Source: Rotaria sordida (taxonomy: Eukaryota > Rotifera > Eurotatoria > Philodinida > Philodinidae). Taken from it: a DNA stretch of 64,000 nt. The notes under the pieces are model-generated. The model was not told where the DNA came from and searched no databases. It was given only the letters and a program-made list of their open reading frames with translations. The DNA is taken from contig CAJNOL010000116.1 of the NCBI GenBank assembly GCA_905250125.1, positions 183,352 through 247,351 of the forward strand. Direction: 5' to 3'. The first letter of the stretch is position 1. Each line of letters begins with the position of its first letter. Of the stretch, positions 35,055-47,600 are shown in pieces. A program made the position numbers and the translations under genes.

Positions 35055-37503
35055 AGTGGGATTTGATTTTTTTGGAACTAGTAACTTTGTTATCTAAAAC
35101 AGTATAAAATGTATGTAAAGAGATAGTCATATAGATAAAGACTCATCTCGAAAATGCGAATGAGAAATGGAGAATGCTTCAAGCGACAATATTGGATTGG
35201 CAACAAGAAATATGATGTACTTTTCAACTCATCATTGAAAATAGAACATAGAAAGAAGATGAGACAGATAGAAAAATCCAATATTTATCTTGTTCTTTAC
35301 TGTCATGATCATCAGGATGGGATGAAACCTTTCTCTCACACGATAAAATTTAACGAAATTCGATTGAATAAGAGACCTTGATACAACACTATCCTAATCT
35401 TGTGTGATGATCTGTCGTTCTAATCGATAGTTCTCATTTGAGAACAAGCATCTTTTGTCTGAATCGGTAGTGATAATACAACGATGAGTGTGATCGACTG
35501 TATATTGCATCAACAGATGAATTGGGATATAGCATTCCATATTCATTAATGATCCGTCAAGAAAAATATCTATCAGAAACCAAAATGAATAAGACAATCT
35601 AGTAGCTACTGCAGAGATTCTTGAGGTGCCATCAAGCATTCAGTCTGAAGTTTAGATTAGTCAACGATCTTTGAAACCTTAAATTGCTCTAGATAACAAA
35701 AATGATCGACAGCGTATCTTTTCTTCTTCATCTTATAACAACAGCAGCTTTCATCAGAAAACTATATTGCTAGTAAATGTGTATCAGAACACGAGACTTC
35801 GTCTTATTCTGTCACACACGGTGAAGAAGAACGAGGAAAGAATTTACATTGTGTTGTGACGGTGTCTCATTGGATCATACCAACAGGTTAATAGCATTCA
35901 GCACTATATTCACTAGCTCCAAGAAGCAAGCTTGTTAGCGTAGCCCCATGGAGCTAAAATATGGAACTCACATTGGAAGTAGGACAGATGGGGATCATTT
36001 TCTCGCTATATACTTCGACACTTATTTACAATCATGCTTTGGAAAAAAAGAATAGCAATACGAGCGAATCTAGAACTATAAAAACAAAGCAATCAGTGCA
36101 CTGGAAGGAAAAAAGTGCATTTTCTGAATTAATTCGTTTTTGTATTTTATAAAACGATAAAATAATTGTGGTTAGAAAATCTATTTTCAAGTGGTGGTAC
36201 CTGTAATAGGGACTGTGTGTAAGCAGGAAGGGAGCTGTCTGTAAAAGGAAGCAGAAAATTTTCGGATACAAACTTACACTCACTATTCTTTTATAGTGAG
36301 TCCTACAAGATATCTAATTCATTGATTACCATGAACTTCAAAATGTTCTCTAACGTATTCAATTTAAAAATCATACGAAACAGTAAAAAAAGCGTTGAAG
36401 CATACCTGAAGAAAACAAAGAAAATCGAAATTTATTTACTTGTATTAAATTGAATTATCTGTACAGCTCATAATAAGTTCCACTATTTATATACTAACAT
36501 GAAGGAAAGAATATGATTCAATCACTAGTATGTTCGTTGAAGCATATTCGGATTTATTCAAAATACCTGAAAGTAATTGAAAAAGAAGGCGTCAGAACGC
36601 CTACTACAGCTACAGTAGCGCTTCATTAATATTCAAAATTAATTCCACTATTTGTGTAATTTTTCTTTGACATAATCGTGCTTATGATTCACTAAAACGT
36701 GACAAAGAATCGATTGTTGTCATGATTATTCACCGTTGCACATTTACATCATGTGTGGGTATAGTGGCATATTAATGCAACCCCAGGATATTTTAGTATT
36801 TTTCGTGTTTTTTAATGGATTACAAATATTTGAGTGTACAGCACGTCACAAACCACTTCAAATAGTACGTCATGAAAAGATCTTATATTTCTAATAAGGT
36901 TATAAAAGGTCGATGGTATCCAGCTACTGTGTATAGAATACGATTCAATGTGAGCGGAGATATTTCGATTTTTGAAGTCTTTTCGTATTTGAAACGTGTT
37001 TGCTGAATTTAGTATGTTTTTTTTTCTGTAAAAAGACATAGAATCAAGTTAAAAATTATATGTGTAGTTTTGGATCGTAGTTTTTTTTGTGAGCATTGAT
37101 ACATATAAGTTTAGCGGTCACTATAGTCCTATTAGATGTAAATGAATTGTGTAGAACTTTATTCCGAATATAGTTGAAAAATATTTGAAGCAAAATGATT
37201 GACAACGACACTTATCTATCCTAAAAATAAAAATGAGTTGCATCGGGCTTTTTAGGATACCGTGTGATTGTGAATGACGTTTGAGCAGTCTAGTGTGCGA
37301 ACTTGTTTAAAGTGAAGATATTCAAACACCAATTCAAAACATGTATCAGTAGTTGTCTTTGAGCATATGGTCTCGAAATTGAGATGTTAGTTAAGGTTGT
37401 TTAGTGGGACATTAAAAAGTACAGTGTTCGAGCTGATTTCATTATGAAAACTATATGAAGTCCCGCTCGATGCAGCAAAGAATAGCAAGAGGATGAGAGT
37501 AAT
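35055..37503. other. unassigned 2.4-kb stretch between two chitin-binding genes
   Basis: Upstream flank of the chitinase and left flank of the plus-strand chitin-binding fragment. Short frames (for example 35394-35639 minus) show no family motif. No RNA gene or clear repeat seen. Confidence 0.4.
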
Positions 37504-38609
37504 ACATTGAGGTTTCGATGGCGACGTCTTTTGAGTCAACGAGTTGTTCGCTCATGCTGTCGTGATTCGAATATGTGTCTATCGAAATGGAGTTATTGTG
37601 AAACAGAACCAGAGTATTGTGGCGATGGTTGTCAAGTTGGTTCCTGTACGGGAAATAGTGGAGGCAACAGTGGAATTAATTTATGTTTTATGTAGTTTCT
37701 TTCTATGTTCGATTCTCGATGTTGATATATTGAAATTGAAAATTAGTTAAAGAAGGTTTTAGAGACGCCAAAGAGTTTCAGAAAATTTATCAAGATTCTA
37801 AAAAAGTCTCGTAGAATTTTTACACAACACTAGACTTTCAGCGAATCAGATAGAAGCCTGACACTACTAAGTTCAGTGAATATATGTTTTCTGTAGATCT
37901 TTTATTGGTCTCAATTAGAACATTGCATCGGTTCGAGTTCAAAGATTATTTCAAAAGGCATAATATGAGAAGACAGAAGTCCTGAGCTTTTTCAGCTTAT
38001 ATTTATACTAGAATGTTCTTGACAAATACAAATCGTTGTCAATACGACTTTATCTGGATCAATTTGTAATAGATGAATCAGATTTGAAAAAATTTATTGA
38101 AATGCTCGATATGTTCTTACTCAGAGATGGTTTGAGAAGCAATTAAAGTCAGAACCATACTGACATGATTCTCAGCTTATAGCAAAGGTAGGTCAAGTTC
38201 ATTAATGGAGGAGGATAAAAAAGAAAATATATTTTCTGGACTACTTATTGTAGTGTTTGTTTCGTCGATAGAAAAGTGACTCTCGAAAAGTAAAATATGA
38301 TTTATTTTTAATTCCTTAAGATAGTTCTATCTTTCTGTTTTGTGTTTAGATGATACTTTCAAAGGAGAAGCTACACATTATAGTGTTAGTGTTGATTTTA
38401 CAGCATGTGGAACACTGCACAGTGATAGTGAATATATCGCTGCCTTGAATTCAGTACAATTCAATCCACAAACGCCTAATGGCAATCCAAATAAAAATAG
38501 CTTATGTAATAAGCTAGTCAATGTAGTTGGTCCGGATGGATCAACAACAGTAAAAATAGTTGATAAATGCTCTGGATGTCGGTATGATGACCTAGGGTGT
38601 GGGTGTTGA
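37504..38609 (+). pseudogene. chitin-binding module joined to truncated expansin/barwin-like domain
   Basis: 37507-37669 encodes RFRWRRLLSQRVVRSCCRDS then NMCLSKWSYCE and YCGDGCQVGSCTGN. This is nearly the same as the chitinase's chitin-binding module at protein and DNA level, but no ATG or signal peptide precedes it. A phase-compatible splice from 37670 (GT) to 38349 (AG after TGTGTTT) would join it to 38350-38594: NDTFKGEATHYSV, FTACGTLHSDSEYIAALNS, LCNKLVNVVGPDGSTTVKIV, DKCSGCRYDDL. That is a double-psi beta-barrel of the RlpA/barwin/expansin type, known in plant expansins and many fungal secreted proteins. The reading ends where the domain should continue (usually D-L-S-P-x-A-F). Sequence there turns into a GGGTGT tract and stops at 38607-38609. 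Missing both ends, the locus is probably dead. The exon join is inference. Confidence 0.7.
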
Positions 38610-38735
38610 TGAAAAGAACACCCACATCCTACACCCACTCCGACACTCACACCCGAATAGTTGAATAATCGAATAGTTGAATAGTTGAAAAGTTGAATAG
38701 TTGACAAGTCGTTGAATAGTTGAAAAGTCGTTACG
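38595..38735. repeat. telomere-like hairpin followed by GAATAGTTGAA repeats
   Basis: GGGTGTGGGTGTTGATG is followed by the inverted CACCCACATCCTACACCC and CCGACACTCACACCCG (to 38655). Then come irregular tandem copies of GAATAGTTGAA/AAAGTTGAATAGTTGA to about 38735. It begins inside the codon row of the truncated beta-barrel exon. Confidence 0.8.
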
Positions 38736-38757
38736 ACTTAATGAGTTGTACACTACT

Positions 38758-39155
38758 GTTTTTCATAAGAAAAATTACATTGAATATTTTTTTGAAAGAT
38801 ACAGTCTTGTAGAGAATTAAATTCTCTACAAAATGATGTATTTGGTTACATGATTCCTATTTTCCTTAAGGTAGTTAAGGTCTTATCTTTTCAAGCGCAT
38901 AATTGGTGCAGAAAGAAAAAAAAATTTTTTTTTCGTCCTGTCATAGACTGACTATACGTCCAGTTAGTCAGAGAGAATGAGACAAAAATATTTTTTCTTT
39001 CTGCACCAATTATGCACTTGAAAAGATAAGACCTTAACTACCTTAAGGAACATAGGAATCGTATAACCAAGTACATCATTTTGTAGAGAATTTATTTCCC
39101 TACAAGTCTGTATCTTTCAAAAAAATATTCAATGTAATTTTTCTTATGAAAAATT
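38758..39155. mobile_element. well-preserved foldback element
   Basis: Arms of about 185 bp are near-identical inverted repeats around a 30-bp centre (38946-38975). TTTTTCATAAGAAAAATTAC at the left end returns inverted at 39133-39153. TTAAGGTAGTTAAGGTCTTA and GCATAATTGGTGCAGAAAGA in the left arm are matched almost base for base in the right arm (one substitution in the latter region). No coding capacity. High arm identity suggests a young insertion or arm homogenisation. Family not identified. Confidence 0.85.
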
Positions 39156-41639
39156 GAGATTAATGGAAGGTCTATACAAAAAGCTAATTATAATTAGTAA
39201 TTAACATCTGATTTTTGTCAACATTTCTAAAAATAAAATATACCATTCGATTCAGTTTTTTTTCTCTATCGAATGATATATTTTGAGTTGACTTTTAACT
39301 TTCTTCAGACTGAAATCCTAAGGTTTTCTGTAAAACCTATGATGCTTCAGGCATTAGAGGGATTTTAAGGTTTCACCAGTATTTTTTAAATTGTTAGCTA
39401 TACCAACGTGTAGAGAATTATTTTTTCTATCAGATGAGGTATAATTGAATAGGTTTTGACGAAAAATAGAGGAATTATCGAGAAAAAACCGTAAGTGTCC
39501 AAATAATTTTTTTGTCTGGGAAATTAAGTGGTTTCCTAAAAACCCTCAAAAACTTATGAAAATCTTGTTGTTTTTAAATTTTGTTTTGCTTGGACAATGA
39601 AGTAGAGATTTCAAGCTATCGAATGATATCAAGAAAGTCAAGAAAATATTCTTCCTTCGTGATGAAATTCGATTTATGAGATAGGTAAGATAGGTGTCCA
39701 AATAATTTTTTTACATACTGTATATCGGCACACCATAGATCCTTACCTTATCTTTAGTGTTACATAAGCGATTTACAGAGAGAGAACAAATTTTGTTAAT
39801 GCACGTGCCTTCTCCTTTTTTTTGCAGAAAACGCACAAGGGACACTTCAATGGTTGCTGTCATTTGTGCAGCAAAACTTCAGCGAGAAAACAAAGAATGT
39901 CACCACTTTATTAGCTGTCAGCAATGTATTTCTCTCCAATTTCCAAGAAAAACAACACAAAGTCAATACTCAGGCGAAGCGGCGCTAAATCAGCAACTGC
40001 TGTTAATCATGAAAATTTTCTAGCAAAAAATGATATTGTATTTTCGAAGCGAAAGTTGATTCACATTGTTCTAAAGACTGAGAAAATGCTTTTGACGTGA
40101 AAGCGATCGAAGTGTTTTGTTGATATTCTGTGCAATTATTTCAATAATTCCATTTTTCTATCATTCGAATCAACAACTACAATTATTTGATAGCACATCA
40201 TATATAGAAAAGAAAGACAAACTTTTTGGTGACAAACTCAAGTCGTTTCCTTGATAGTTGGTGTGGGTATTGGTTTGAATACGAGTGTGGATCTTTTATT
40301 CAACCATTCCCACCACACTCACACACTGCTTGCAATTGTAAGTGTACCAAGCAGAAGCAAAATGCACAGAACATCTACTGCTTCTGAGACATACGCTGTT
40401 TTATACATCACTCAGAAAAAGAAAGCGTACATAGTACACTTTGCTGAAGAAATTTACGTTTTGGTATCAGAATTTTAAGTATTGTATGTACGATTAAATC
40501 AAAGCTAATATTTTGATCATAGTACTAATAGCATCTAAACATAATCTGTAGCTTACGTTTGTTATAAAAACTCGTGTTTGTTCTCTTCGTTTATTTTCTT
40601 GTTAACGCGTCAGATGATAAATTGTTCGCGTAATTACCATTTATTTGTTTCTTAAGTATCAATTTATATTGCTCATGAAAGAAAAAATAGAAATATTACT
40701 TTCTATTTTTTTTACATTGTGACAAACTTGATTTTCGTACACTTTCATGCACTTTGTTAACGAAAATAAAGTGTTAATATACACTTTACTTATACGAGTA
40801 AAGTATACGAAAATATTTTGTTCCAGATTGCCATTGCAAACCCTACTTATAGCCATACTGTTAGACACATATCCTTAAAGCTATACCGTTTTACCAATAT
40901 CACGATACTAATATAGCCTTATATGTATATTCGATGACTAAATCCTTACATTTATACTCAAATGTCTAAATACTTTAGTAAGTTTACTAGATGTAGTTTT
41001 AAGCAGTATATGACAAGCAGTAATAGTGAATAATATGATCTGAATCGATTCATTACATTCTATAGCAATTAACAAGTGAAGGTCGTTCACGTCGATCATG
41101 GTTCATGAATAAACATAATAAAAAACAATAATCGTGCAGTAAACCGTTTACAGTTGATGTTTGTGATGGCTTGCGATACTATCCAATTGTCATTTATAAT
41201 CGGTGTATCATTATGCTTGTCGTTAACGGCTTTTTTTTCGTGGTCATCATAATTGTTCGATATGCATTCGTGTATGACTATGAGTGGTTGACTTGAGTCT
41301 CACAGTCAATTAATATGAAAACAAAAATCAAGGGCAGAAACATGCAAAACAGAAAATTACTTTTTCAAAGTCTTTAGTATGAAATCTACAGATTGTGAAG
41401 TTCGATTATTTCTTGAACTATTTCAGATAATTAAATCAATTTATATATAAATCTCCAGTGTCTTTTTCTAAACGAGTTTGTTTTTTCATCATGATGTCAA
41501 CTGCTCAATTAAAAGATTTCATGTAGTAAGCATGAAATCTAGGTAAATTTTCAATTACATTTTATTAAATTCTTGTTAAACAACAAACACAAGCAAACAG
41601 ACAAACATACAATATGATTCTCATTCTAAAATCGAATTA
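39156..41639. other. unassigned sequence downstream of the DCDC1 gene
   Basis: No reliable gene. An 88-codon plus-strand frame at 39757-40020 has no family motif. A G-rich/C-rich tract lies at 40259-40326 (TTGGTGTGGGTATTGG..CCCACCACACTCACACA). At 40735-40805 ACTTT/AAAGT words form small palindromes. Confidence 0.4.
40259..40326. repeat. G-rich/C-rich telomere-like tract
   Basis: GGTGTGGGTATTGGTTTG and ACGAGTGTGG on the left, TTCCCACCACACTCACACA on the right. Same family as 30074-30152 and 38595-38655. Confidence 0.55.
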
Positions 41640-44600
41640 TTATTTTCTTTTCAACATGGCTATGAATTCATCTTCATCACTATCTGACTTATTCGTCGAT
41701 GGTACACTTGCGGGTGTTTTTGTTGGAGGTGGTTCAGTAGTAAATAATTGTGAAAAAGGACTCTTGGCTTGTGTTTCAAATCTAGGTGTTGTCGGTCGAT
41801 TATTTTCATCTTCATCATTCTTTACATTTGCAGTTCGTTCCATATCACTATTAAGTCCATCATCATCGTCATCATCATTTTTTACATTTGTAATTCGTTC
41901 GATTTCACTATTAGGTTCATCATCATTTTCGTCATCATCATTATCACTTAACACTAATGAATCTTTCATCATTGTTGGTGATGGTGTTACTTCACTGACA
42001 ATAGCTGATGTTGGTACTGGTTGTTCAATAGCTAATCTTCGATAAAATGGTGCTGGTACTGTTGGTGGTTTTGTTGTGGGATGAATTTGATGTTGATCAT
42101 TTAACGTTAATAATGGTGGACCAAATGGATCAACTAATTGAGGAACTGATGAAAGTGTTGAATTAACACGAATATCTGTTGCTTGATCACCATATCTATT
42201 ACGTGTACGAGCCCAGTTTGCTTTTATATCAACTTCACGTTGTCGTTCCGATGATGTGATGAAGGTTTTTGTTGTTGATACACATACAAATTGATCACGA
42301 TTTAATTGATCAAATCGTTCAATCTATAATATGGATAAAATCATTCGTTAGCGAGACGACTTCACAAAATAAAAATATGAAAAAAACTCAGCACTAGAAA
42401 TCTTTGTTCAGAGGAGGTGTCAGATAAAAAGCCAGCATTAACGGTGTAGCATAAAAAGAACATCGACATTCACTCCATGCATTTTAGTTTAACAAAACAA
42501 AAACTTCGAATGAAGGCAGCATTTTTGAAAACTATATAATACATTCTCTAGACAACTCCTGAAGCTACAAAATCCATGCCCAAAGCCTTTTCTGAACATG
42601 TCTAGATTTTTCAAAAAAAATCGATTTACTTTTCGTTAGCAACTTGACGGAATATGAAAATGTGCTCTTATAACCGAATGAGAAGTTGACAACCCACTTC
42701 AAACCGTATAAATCCTTCTTGAGAATCTCTAGAAAATCGTTTTTTTTAGGAGGAACATTTTTTGGCGTCTTATCTTGCTGAAAATTTCATCATAAATGCG
42801 ATTCGTGTCGTAGAGACTATCCTACAGTTTTCGAATTTGAAATGGCTCATGCATACAGTTATAGAAATTCTTATTTGAAATCCTTTTTATTTAAGATACA
42901 ACTTACTAAATGTCCATTTTCATCAAATAATGCTTGAATTGGTTGCATTAAATTCCATTTAAGTTTAGCATTATTCATTAATTCATTTAAATTACTACCA
43001 AAACATTGTATAGCTGTTTCTTTTGGTTCACCATTTAAATAAACCATAATTCGTTTCTAAATAAATATTAAAAAATAAATTGTTAATTTTTTAAATAAAT
43101 ATAAAATACAATTTTTGAATGTTGTCCAAGACGATCAGTTGCTGATGATGATATAGGTCGTGTTATTTCTGGTTGTTGTGACATACGAATTTCATCTAAT
43201 GATGTCTTTAAAATGAAATAAAATAATAGAAATTTTTTTTTTTTTAGAAATAAATCTTTTACTCGTAATAATTCTACATCATCTTGTTTATCAAGTTCGA
43301 CGTCTGTTTTTTCTGTCCAATGTCCTTTTTTCGAAACAGGTTCATCTGGATTTTGTTGAGGAATAAGTTCACCTAGTGATTGACCCGATATACGACGTCC
43401 TAAATAATATTTCAATAGAAATATAAGAAAATAATATTTAATAAAAACCTTTCATAAGACGTAATGCATGTTTTTCTCTTTCAAAATCATGTTCAACTAT
43501 TGTACGTTGTTCACGTTGACTAATACGTAGACTTTGTCGTTGATCAACAGCTATAATCAAATTATTATAGAAAATAAAACGATAAAATTATTTTCTTTAT
43601 TTCTTTTTTTTTTGACTAACTTGTTGGATTAACGAATGATTCACCCGATGAAACCCATATTTCAATAGGAAATTTTAATAAATAATTCATATCAATATCA
43701 GATTTTGTTGTTAATGAATTTTGTTTTATTGCTCGTTTTATATCAGATGCTTTTGGTAAACCTTGAAAACGTTGTTTTGTTGGACTTATATCACGTAATT
43801 TAGTTGATAATGTTGTTTTTTCTGATTGATTATCAACACTTGATCGACGTTTTGAATCAGGATCTAATCAAAATTGATGTTAAATATGAGAAAGACAAAA
43901 ATAGAAAGTGTAAATCTTATTTACTTGGCGGTGGTAATGGTGTATTTAATTCAACATTATCAAGAAGTGATCCAGCTAAAATAATGCAGAGATTGTTTCT
44001 TTTGTTATATTTGAATATATGAGAAAAAAAATTTACATTTTGGTTTTATTAATTTATTATATCGTTTTATATAATACTCTTTTGCCCATTCAATAAGATC
44101 TTCAATAGTTAATATAACTGAACCATCAATAACATAAAGTCGTCGTGCAGCATTTATTAAACTTAATCGATGAGTAGCTTGATCAAGTAACTAGAATTAA
44201 CTTTGATTTGTTTAGGACATAGCAAAAGTAGTGGCAAAGATATTTTAATTCCTTATAAAAAACTTAATGAACATTTATCAACAAGACAGTACATACCGAA
44301 AACAAAATGTAATCTAATACTATCATCATATATTATAACCAATAGCTCCTCACGTAGATAAATCCGATAGGATGTGATCATACTCGACAGAATTCTGAAG
44401 AACATCCAATGATATTCAACTGTCGGAACATGTAGAAATTTCGGCTGTAGGATTCTACCAGCCTTTTACGATCTTCGGATTTTTGTGTGCAGTGACGAAT
44501 TGCGTAGGCATTCAAATCTGTATATACATAGAGTAGTGGATAAAAGTCTTCTTCTCCGTCGTAGAACTTTCCATCAGACTAATATAGATAAACAACACTA

Positions 44601-47600
44601 ATCATCTTCTGATCAGTATCATGGTTCATTCCTTCGACATTGTTGTTATTTATTATCTCTGATATACCTCTGACATATGACTTTACTAGTGCAGCAGCAG
44701 TACGAAATTATAGGTTTTCTTTATCTTAGTATTTGTTAGATCCAAAACTCAGTCATGTGGTTGTGGCAACAACACTCCATTGTGGCCTGACAATGGTGAA
44801 ATATTAGCTCAAAATATGGAGGCAGTCAAAAGACTGGATTGATTCAATTCGATTCGAAAACATGGTCAACAAATTATTGTACTCATCAAACAATAGACGT
44901 TCGTCACCAGCCGAAGTGGAAACGAGTCATGGTCAATGAGAGGACAGTGCAACATCGACTCAAAAAAAGTTTATCGAGAGAATCGTTTAAAATGGATGCA
45001 AGATTACGAGGCTATGAACTGAGACCAAATGAATTTTTCTAACGAAACTATCATCCGTCTGAATTCTACCAAAGTCAATGGTCGAAGTTTTAGTCGCGTC
45101 GTCTGTTTCGGACAGAATCCAGACACGAAAATGTTATGTGACATTTACAAGTATGGTCTCTTGTCAATAGCTCGAAAACAATTTTGGCTACGACTCGACG
45201 TTATAGAAGCAGCAAGAAGAGAATGACTCCAAACATACATCAAAGCAAGGGACCAATTGAAGAATAAATAATAGATTTCACAAAATTGATTGGTCGTTGA
45301 TGACACTCGATCTTGCACCTATTGATAATGTTTGTCAACTCATCATAATGAAGTTACGAAGGAAAAAGCTCACAACTTATTAATCGTTGACTTCTACAAC
45401 AAAACACGGATGTAAAGTTCATTCATGGGGAACTTTTGTCTACTACTGTATTTATAGGAGTAGCAGTTTATTCATGGAGTTCGATCCAACTAGATCTTAT
45501 CGAAATTTTACCATTATAATATTAGCTGAAGAATAATACAATCTTCAAAGAAATAGAGCATTTTTTTGCTATTCGTCAATATAGAAAAAAAGTTGCTACA
45601 TGTGTTTTTATAAAGAATTAAAATAACTCTGCCATTAATTTTGTTTTCAACTAACTGATACTTACACCAATAATACTTGAACCAACTAAAAGTTGACCTG
45701 GTTTTGTATGTCCATCTCCATTACGATAAGCAAGTAAATAAACAATTTGGATTGGTTTTGCAGCAGCTAATTCTCTAGCAATATTTCGAACACTTGCTTC
45801 TTGTCGTAATCTTTAATTTAAAAATGAAATTGTATATTCAAATAAAAAAACAGAAAAAAAAATGTACTGTTCGAGTTGTTCTTTTCGCTGAAGAAGTGTA
45901 TTTTCAGCTTCATTTTGTGTTAAATCAATTTTATGATTTAAACATTGAAATGGTCCATGAAATTTAAGATCATGTCCTAAACAACAAAAGAAAAAAAAAT
46001 GAAAATTATATTAAAACAAAATTTTACTTTTTCCAATAGCACAAGTAAATTTTTTATTTGAATCAATTTTAACTAAACGATATTTTCCACGCATTGCTTG
46101 TGCACATGCAAGACAAACAGGTACATCTTCAGATTGATCACTTGTATTAAGAATTGATGCAATAAATCCCTTAAAAAAAACAAGCAACAAGTTTACAAAA
46201 AAAATATCTTAAAAATTAATTCATATCTACCGGTTGAGATAATGCTTCATAACTAACTGTATATGAACAAATATTTGCTCGATTAGCTGCTGTTATTTCT
46301 AAAAAGAAAAATCATATTAGGTTTTGTTTTCCAAAATTATTCAATTTAATTTTTTTAAACTATTTTATTACCTTTATCGATGGATGTTGAATTAAATGAA
46401 AAAAGAAAACCAAGTTTTTCATTATAAGCCCATTTTTGATTAGCACAACCATTGTCGTCATATCGTCTTTGTTGTAATGTTATAGTACAGCCAACACAAG
46501 AAATATTGACTTCATTTGATTCATTTCCTGTACATGATGGAAGTAATACAGTTAAAACCATTGTTGGTCGAGCTTTCGAAGCTATTAAACTAATATGAAA
46601 GAAAAAAAAAGTATTGAAGAAAAAAAGAACACAATGAAATTTATTTTACAATGGTTTTGACAAGTCCATATGATGTTCATTTTGAATTTCTTCACCGATT
46701 GCAAACAAATTCCAACGTTGAAATATATCATCTGGATTACGACGTTTTAATATAACTTCAACAACTTTACTTTCAATTTCTTTAACGCCAAAAACTAAAT
46801 TGAAATCATCCGTACATGATATATAACCAGCTGATGGTTCCCAATTAAATTTTTGCATTGAAACAGCTATTGATTTTGGTAATTTTCGATTTGATTTAGA
46901 TAATGATAAACTTTAAAAATAAAAATAAAAAAGAATTTTTCTTTTTTGTTGATCAAAATAAACTTACGTATCTGCTGTTGGATTAAATGAATCGTCTAAA
47001 TTCTGTTCATCATTACTTAACATAACAACATCATCATCATCTGTTTCTAGATTTAAACTTTTATTAGCAATTTTCTCCCATGGCCAACGAAATTTTTCTT
47101 TCGATTGTCTATCAATTGTTTTATGTGATCGTTCATGTGCCGTTCTACAATAAAAAACTTATTTTAGAAGGATGAAAAAAAAAAACAATCATGTCATTTT
47201 CTTGTTTTGCTTATTTTTGCAATACACACGCACACACAAAATTGTGATAGGGTGTTTTATTTTTTCGGATACATACTGGGGGCTAAAAATTAATAAAATG
47301 ATAGGGATAAAAACATGGAGAATAGATAAATTATTAATTGGGAAAAGGGAGGAGAAAAATACCTTTTCTCTTGTAACTGTTCTTTAAATTCGTTTAAACT
47401 GATAAATTTAGTTCGTTGTTTTTTATTAAATCAAAAGAAAACTATTTGAGAATGTTTTTTTCTTACCTTGGTTCAATTTCAGTGGCTGCTTCTTCCATTG
47501 GTTCTTCGTTTTCAATAACATGTTCAATTAATTCACCACCTTCAACACGGCTACGTTGTTTAGCATTTAAAGAACATCTATTAAGAATTAATCGAGAATT

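Noticed and set aside
35394-35639. 81-codon minus-strand frame with some aromatic and Cys residues
   Set aside because: No family motif and no adjacent exon in phase. Possible, but not supportable.
39757-40020. 88-codon plus-strand frame with several Cys and His
   Set aside because: Cys/His spacing fits no known finger, there is no signal peptide and no homologous text recognised.
41614-42045. 143-codon plus-strand frame, Ser-rich
   Set aside because: It is the antisense shadow of the acidic DCDC1 C-terminal exon, whose sense frame is in phase with upstream exons.
47399-47466. Extension of the 36-nt DCDC1 exon upstream to include TKFIS
   Set aside because: That frame meets a stop and lacks an acceptor. 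The TTTATCAG acceptor at 47399-47406 gives a phase-perfect 36-nt exon instead.
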